Under the pieces are notes generated by a model. It worked only from the letters and a program-made list of their open reading frames with translations. It was not told where the DNA came from and searched no databases. A stretch of DNA of 64,000 bases from a virus: the IMG/VR virus record IMGVR_UViG_3300025727_000008, positions 1-64,000 of that record. The stretch is one strand, 5' to 3'. Shown here in pieces: positions 60,000 through 64,000 of this stretch. Position 1 is the stretch's first letter. The number at the start of each line of letters is the position of its first letter. Both the position numbers and the translations under genes were made by a program.

Positions 60000-60439
60000 A
60001 GAAATTTATTGCAATATTATTTGCATCAATTCTATTAGCAGGGTGTTCCATTCCTGACCCTGAAGAAGTATTTGCTGAAGAAAAGGAAGCCCCTAAAGAA
60101 TGGATTAATATTAATGGGTCATTTACTTATTTAATTAATGATATGAATAATTCTACACAAGAAACTATTTGGATAAATGTTAATAGTTCTCATGGTTTAA
60201 TTGAGTTAGATAGTTTCCAATATAATATTACACATCTAAGTTTTGAAGTAGTGAATAATACAGTTTATTTTCATAACTATACATATGTTGTATCGGGTTA
60301 TCTTGAACAAAATAATTTTATGTGGAATATTGGATATGCACCTAATTTTGGTAATGCAAGTTTAATATTTCCAACCTTTCCATTTGATGTAACTATTTAT
60401 TACAATGTTAATTATCGTATATGGAATGGTCAAGAATGA
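59996..60439 (+). CDS. secreted lipoprotein with many N-glycosylation sequons
   Basis: 147 residues from the ATG at 59996. MKKFIAILFASILLAGCS is a signal peptide with lipobox LAGC; the mature protein would start at the Cys and be membrane-anchored outside. The beta-rich domain holds about eight N-x-S/T sequons (NGS, NNS, NST, NSS, NIT, NNT, NYT, NAS). Archaea N-glycosylate surface proteins at such sites. A virus-coded, glycosylated surface lipoprotein could block superinfection or mask the cell; inferred from location and fold of such proteins. Confidence 0.75.
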   Translation: MKKFIAILFASILLAGCSIPDPEEVFAEEKEAPKEWININGSFTYLINDMNNSTQETIWINVNSSHGLIELDSFQYNITHLSFEVVNNTVYFHNYTYVVSGYLEQNNFMWNIGYAPNFGNASLIFPTFPFDVTIYYNVNYRIWNGQE

Positions 60440-60837
60440 ATAAGAAAGCATTGACTGTTCATTTTCCTGCACCATTACCAGCAGAAATACCTTGCCCTAT
60501 TTGTGAAGGCAATAAATGTAAGGTTTGTGATAAAACAGGTAAGATGAAATTAGTAGTAGATGCTAAAGTACCAATACAAAGAAATCTTATTATAAAATAT
60601 ATTTCTAATAATTTAGAACATATAGCAATAGAATTATCTAGACAGTATGGTTTAGTTCCTGAAGTTAATACTGAAGAAATATTTGAGTGTGATGAAGGAA
60701 CAACATATGAAATTGCAAAGATAAGTAGTTTAGGTGGAGTGATATGGATAGCAAGCAGATTAGACAAATTAGAATCTCCTAGATATTTTAATAGTGTTAA
60801 AGAATTAACTCGATTTAAAGAAGGGTGGTTTACATGA
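60436..60837 (+). CDS. DnaJ-like zinc-motif protein, unknown
   Basis: 133 residues from the ATG at 60436, overlapping the lipoprotein stop (ATGA). CPICEGNKCKVCDKTGK (about 15-31) matches the CxxCxGxG-type zinc repeat of DnaJ. The rest is mixed (LEHIAIELSRQYGLVPEVN; LGGVIWIASRLDKL). Single zinc repeat without a J-domain. Could be a small chaperone-like or nucleic-acid protein. Confidence 0.55.
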   Translation: MNKKALTVHFPAPLPAEIPCPICEGNKCKVCDKTGKMKLVVDAKVPIQRNLIIKYISNNLEHIAIELSRQYGLVPEVNTEEIFECDEGTTYEIAKISSLGGVIWIASRLDKLESPRYFNSVKELTRFKEGWFT

Positions 60838-61064
60838 GTGATGATATGGATATAATAGCAAGAGTACCACGAAATGCTACCACTGAACTATTAATCAAAA
60901 CAGGAACTTTTTGGAAAATTGAAGTGGTAGATATTAGATGGTATTCTGATGGTAAACCAACAAGAAAAGGAGTAAGAATAAATATGGATGAATTGCCTAC
61001 TTTAATTAAGGCACTTCAAAAAATTAATAATAAAAATGAGGCAAACAAGGATGAGTCTGAGTAG
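60834..61064 (+). CDS. small protein upstream of ligase
   Basis: 76 residues from the ATG at 60834 (MSDDMDIIARVPRN), in an ATGA overlap and after GGGTGG. Beta-rich with a basic centre (DGKPTRKGVRI) and a helical end. Overlaps the ligase start. A ssDNA- or RNA-binding fold is possible (about the size of transcription factor PC4-like domains: FWKIEVVDIRWYSDGKPTRKGVRINMDEL). PC4 resemblance is tentative. Confidence 0.5.
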   Translation: MSDDMDIIARVPRNATTELLIKTGTFWKIEVVDIRWYSDGKPTRKGVRINMDELPTLIKALQKINNKNEANKDESE

Positions 61065-62580
61065 ATTATCAAAAATGTGTGAAGCAATAGAAATAACTAA
61101 TAGTTTCAAAGATAAAATTAAAATTATAGATGAATCGTTGAGTTCATTTTCTAATCCTAAATTAGTGTTAGATATTCTAACTCTAAATTTAGAAACTAAT
61201 TCTATTGGTAATAAACGAGCAATAACTTGGGTTGCTAATGCTTTAGAGTTGTTTGAAGAAGAAGTTAAAAGTCAAGAAGAAATATGGGGAGATATAGGAG
61301 AAGGACTGTATCAATATTTACCTAGTAAAGAAGATAGTAAACTTTCAATTAAAGAAGTTTATTCCTTATTATTATTAGATTGTTCTAGTATTAACAGTAA
61401 TTCATATGTTATTTTTGCTAGTGCAATAAAAGATATGTCTGATTTAGAGATTAAATGGTTTATTAGATATTGGTTAAGGATTCCTAGAAATAGAGTTTCA
61501 TATTCAATTGTTGTTAAGGCAATAAATAAAAGATTTCCTAATAATGATGTAATTAAATTATGTAATATACAACATGTTTCAATAGTATTTTCTTATTTAG
61601 AATCAGGTAGAACACCACCTACTACTATACAAACAGGAATGTTTCTAAAACCATCATTGGCTAAAACTTATAATTCTAATTTACCTTCAGAATATATTTT
61701 AGACATAAAGTATGATGGTAATAGATATCAAATACATAAAGATAATAAAAATGTTATGATTTTTAATAGAAAAGGTAAACTTGTAACTCATCAGTTTCCT
61801 GATGTAGCAGAACAGGTTTCACACTTCAATGCCAATAGTTGTATTTTAGATACTGAAATATATCCCATAATTAAAAATGGTAGTATAGACCCTGCACCAC
61901 ACAAGAAAATGGCGGCAAGGGTACATTCCAAAGATAAACAAGAAGCCTTGCTTAAATGCCCAGTTAAAATGGTAATTTTTGATATTATACAATACATGGG
62001 TGAGTTATTAATTGACGAACCATATAGAATAAGGTTATCACATCTATTGGATTTTCCAATAGAAAATAGAGTATGGAGTTTTGATATAGATACTTCGATT
62101 GAATCAGCATATAACATTGCTATTAATAGAGGATTTGAGGGTATTATGATTAAAGATTTAAATGCCCCATACAAAAGTGGTAGGAGTAATAATATATTGA
62201 AACATAAACCTTCTAGAATAGAATTAGATGTAGTTATTACTTCTGCTGAATATGGTAAAGGTAGAAGGACAGGTGTGTTTAGTTCATTTGGAATTTCAGT
62301 AAAAACTGAAAATGGATATGAAAGTATAGGTAAAGTAGGCACTGGATTATCAGATAGTGATTTGCTACATCTAACAACAGAACTTAAGAAGATAATAGAT
62401 AACTATTCTTCGGATGTGTATTATGTATTACCTAGAATAGTTTTAGAAGTTAGATGTGATTTAATATCACAAGATTCTAATGGTAATTATGGATTAAGGT
62501 TTCCTAGAGTAGAGAGAATTAGAAATGATAAACACCCATATGATTGCAATACTTTAGAAGATGTTAAAAACAATAGGTAA
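61051..62580 (+). CDS. ATP-dependent DNA ligase (second)
   Basis: 509 residues from the ATG at 61051 (MSLSRLSKMCEAIE); an ATG 15 bases upstream is in frame. An N-terminal helical DNA-binding domain (1-200), then motif I KYDGNR with adenylated Lys near 220, DTEIYP, motif IV EGIMIKD, V KHKPSRIELD and an OB domain (AEYGKGRRTGVFSSFGISV; GKVGTGLSD). This is the usual archaeal/LigB layout, smaller than the 861-residue ligase of the virion block. It fits replication: Okazaki fragment sealing. Confidence 0.88.
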   Translation: MSLSRLSKMCEAIEITNSFKDKIKIIDESLSSFSNPKLVLDILTLNLETNSIGNKRAITWVANALELFEEEVKSQEEIWGDIGEGLYQYLPSKEDSKLSIKEVYSLLLLDCSSINSNSYVIFASAIKDMSDLEIKWFIRYWLRIPRNRVSYSIVVKAINKRFPNNDVIKLCNIQHVSIVFSYLESGRTPPTTIQTGMFLKPSLAKTYNSNLPSEYILDIKYDGNRYQIHKDNKNVMIFNRKGKLVTHQFPDVAEQVSHFNANSCILDTEIYPIIKNGSIDPAPHKKMAARVHSKDKQEALLKCPVKMVIFDIIQYMGELLIDEPYRIRLSHLLDFPIENRVWSFDIDTSIESAYNIAINRGFEGIMIKDLNAPYKSGRSNNILKHKPSRIELDVVITSAEYGKGRRTGVFSSFGISVKTENGYESIGKVGTGLSDSDLLHLTTELKKIIDNYSSDVYYVLPRIVLEVRCDLISQDSNGNYGLRFPRVERIRNDKHPYDCNTLEDVKNNR

Positions 62581-62612
62581 AATATTAATTACCTACAGCC
62601 AAAGGCAAGTAT

Positions 62613-63014
62613 ATGTTAGACCGGAATGTGGTTCTTGGTATTTGTTCAATAATAGCAAAACCCACAGTATCAATTATTAAAGCCGAAAGATATAGTATGG
62701 GATATAGAGTTAAATTATCAATAGTATTTAGAAGCAATGCTGAAAGGTTGTTGGCACTTCAGCGTTGCTTCCTTCAAAACAATATAGAAAGTAAATATAA
62801 AATATCTGAATCAAAAAGTAGACAAAGACCTATTCTGATTATATCTAAGTTAAATGATATATCTAAATTTGTAGAAACATATGATATTGTTTCAGTATCT
62901 TTTAGTGATAATTGGGATATATTTATTAATGTTAAAAAATTAATAGGAGAAAACTCACATAAAACTATGAAGGGTCTTGATGAAATAATAGAATTAAAGG
63001 GGTATTTAATATGA
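62613..63014 (+). CDS. small LAGLIDADG-like fold protein, tentative
   Basis: 133 residues. GYRVKLSIVFRSNAERLLALQRCFLQNNIESKYKIS and IISKLNDISKFVETYDIVS recall the strand-strand-helix pattern of LAGLIDADG-fold proteins but without the acidic motif. Follows the ligase by 32 bases. May be a structured DNA-binding domain rather than a nuclease. Confidence 0.45.
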   Translation: MLDRNVVLGICSIIAKPTVSIIKAERYSMGYRVKLSIVFRSNAERLLALQRCFLQNNIESKYKISESKSRQRPILIISKLNDISKFVETYDIVSVSFSDNWDIFINVKKLIGENSHKTMKGLDEIIELKGYLI

Positions 63015-63340
63015 AGTGTGTTAGATGTAATCTAAGAAATACTTCATCAAATAAAGACATGTGTAACATGTGTTATCTAAATATATTAGATAATAAACCT
63101 AAAAATAAAGTTGATGATGTAGAGATATTAGAATATCATATTCACAAGGCTCTTTGGGATGGTTGCAACGATTGTGGTTGTAATGATTTTTATTGTGATG
63201 CAGGTATAAAAGAAGAAAAAGAAGTTAAATGGTACATATTAAAAGTTCGATGTCCCAATTGTAATAGTAATTATGAACAAATAATGGAAGTAAGAATAAA
63301 TGAGTTTAATAAAAATAAGCAAAGAACACATGAGCAGTAA
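63011..63340 (+). CDS. zinc-ribbon protein, unknown
   Basis: 109 residues, four-base overlap. CVRCN, CNMC, CNDCGCNDFYC and CPNC give at least two zinc sites (residues about 3-21 and 57-90). Mixed with Lys/Glu strands (VKWYILKVRCPNCNSNY). Typical nucleic-acid-binding microprotein of this block, perhaps TFIIS- or RPC-like; not identifiable further. Confidence 0.55.
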   Translation: MKCVRCNLRNTSSNKDMCNMCYLNILDNKPKNKVDDVEILEYHIHKALWDGCNDCGCNDFYCDAGIKEEKEVKWYILKVRCPNCNSNYEQIMEVRINEFNKNKQRTHEQ

Positions 63341-64000
63341 GCCACTAATAGTTTTAGGCAATACTGCTATGGATAAAATGAAAAGAGCAAGAAGTTTTGT
63401 TTCTGATAGTCCAATAGTAATGTATGCCAATGAGTTTAATATTGTAGACAATTATAGTATTCCTAAAGATAGAGGAATTATAATAGATGAGATGCACTTT
63501 AAACCAAATAATGATTTAATTAAAAAAACTATATTAGAATATGCAGGACAAGTAGTATTGATTTCTGATAGTAAAAAAGCAGTGTTGCCTACAATATATA
63601 ATTTATGTGATATGAAAAGACCAACGGAAAAAATAGATGTGAAAAACATTTCACCAAGAGCAGATGAACCTGTTAATTATGAAGTAGATATGTTCACTTT
63701 AGCAAGAGAATATTTAACTAATAGAGATAGAGATGAAGTTGCATTAAAACTTAAGATAAATACACCAGCAGATAATCAATTATTATCTTGGATTGTTCCT
63801 AATATAAACCCTAACAAAATAGCGTTTATAGATAATAATGTTAAAAGACGCTGGAACAGTTCATATTTTTATGAGTTATTAGCATATTCTCATAATGGTA
63901 AACTAAGTGCTAAGATGGTTATGCCTACCAGAAGGAAATATTCTAAGTTAGGTAGTATCGCTAGTAGATTAGGATTAAGAAGGCATGAAACTTATTTGAT
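63330..64000 (+). CDS. AAA+ clamp-loader-like protein without P-loop, C-terminus cut by window edge
   Basis: At least 223 residues, starting inside the previous gene. RGIIIDEMHFKPNNDLIKKTI resembles Walker B with its following helix, and GQVVLISDSKKAVLPTI resembles sensor 1 of clamp-loader subunits. No Walker A (G-x4-G-K-S/T) is visible near the N-terminus (IVLGNTAMDKMKRA), so it may be an inactive clamp-loader or helicase-loader homologue. Later Arg/Lys-rich (RRWNSSYF; RRKYSKL). Continues beyond the window. Confidence 0.5.
   Translation, partial: MSSKPLIVLGNTAMDKMKRARSFVSDSPIVMYANEFNIVDNYSIPKDRGIIIDEMHFKPNNDLIKKTILEYAGQVVLISDSKKAVLPTIYNLCDMKRPTEKIDVKNISPRADEPVNYEVDMFTLAREYLTNRDRDEVALKLKINTPADNQLLSWIVPNINPNKIAFIDNNVKRRWNSSYFYELLAYSHNGKLSAKMVMPTRRKYSKLGSIASRLGLRRHETYL

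Overview
The window looks like about 64 kb of a tailed double-stranded DNA virus (Caudoviricetes, HK97-type capsid) that infects an archaeon. Archaeal signs: a TFIIB-like factor (TFB) with zinc ribbon and cyclin folds at 55.3 kb; AT-rich DNA with Shine-Dalgarno sites of the GGTGAT / GGAGTGA type; and a secreted lipoprotein crowded with N-X-S/T sequons. The layout, with a minus-strand virion block and a plus-strand replication/regulation block, recalls magroviruses of marine Group II archaea. That affiliation is only a hypothesis; no DNA polymerase is in view. Both window ends cut genes.

1-43.6 kb, all minus strand, is the virion block. In transcription order (43.6 to 1 kb): a long run of small and giant proteins, a putative DNA-recognition protein, GNAT acetyltransferases, TerL (30.0-31.4), a LAGLIDADG-type gene (28.7-30.0), portal (27.0-28.7), a large ATP-dependent DNA ligase (20.2-22.8), prohead protease fused to a scaffold (19.0-20.1), major capsid protein (17.6-19.0), small membrane proteins with a Ras/Arf-like small GTPase (15.4-16.8), a 1244-residue unknown, head-tail connectors, tail tube, a tail-assembly chaperone with a canonical -1 frameshift site (GGGAAAC), tape measure, and tail-tip proteins running off the left end.

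The most striking feature of this block is a short tryptophan motif, M-[STND]-W-x-x-[IVL]-[IVL]-K, at the extreme N-terminus of about 18 otherwise unrelated proteins between 23.3 and 43.6 kb. It recurs at the extreme C-terminus of the protease-scaffold and two other proteins. I read it as a capsid-targeting tag that loads internal head proteins into the procapsid, analogous in logic to the T4 capsid-targeting sequence.

43.6-47.1 kb is the strand-switch and control region: divergent promoters, five composite repeats (ACCATATGGT next to AACTTTGTG), two copies of a hairpin followed by a tiny acidic ORF, tandem repeats, a (TC)25 tract between inverted repeats, and a string of strong stem-loops, one with pseudoknot potential. 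It may hold an origin and/or small RNAs.

47.1-64 kb, all plus strand and tightly overlapping, is the replication/regulation block: SF1 helicase, many zinc-finger microproteins, a class II ribonucleotide reductase behind a structured leader, TFB, a second ATP-dependent DNA ligase and an AAA+-like protein cut by the right end. Threaded through it are parts of a possible viral ubiquitin-like modification system: a 71-residue beta-grasp protein ending GG-SQ (51.4 kb), an E1/ThiF-like adenylating enzyme (56.4 kb), a JAB/JAMM isopeptidase with HxHx10D (59.0 kb), and a PHD/RING-like C4HC3 finger (57.3 kb). I found no E2.
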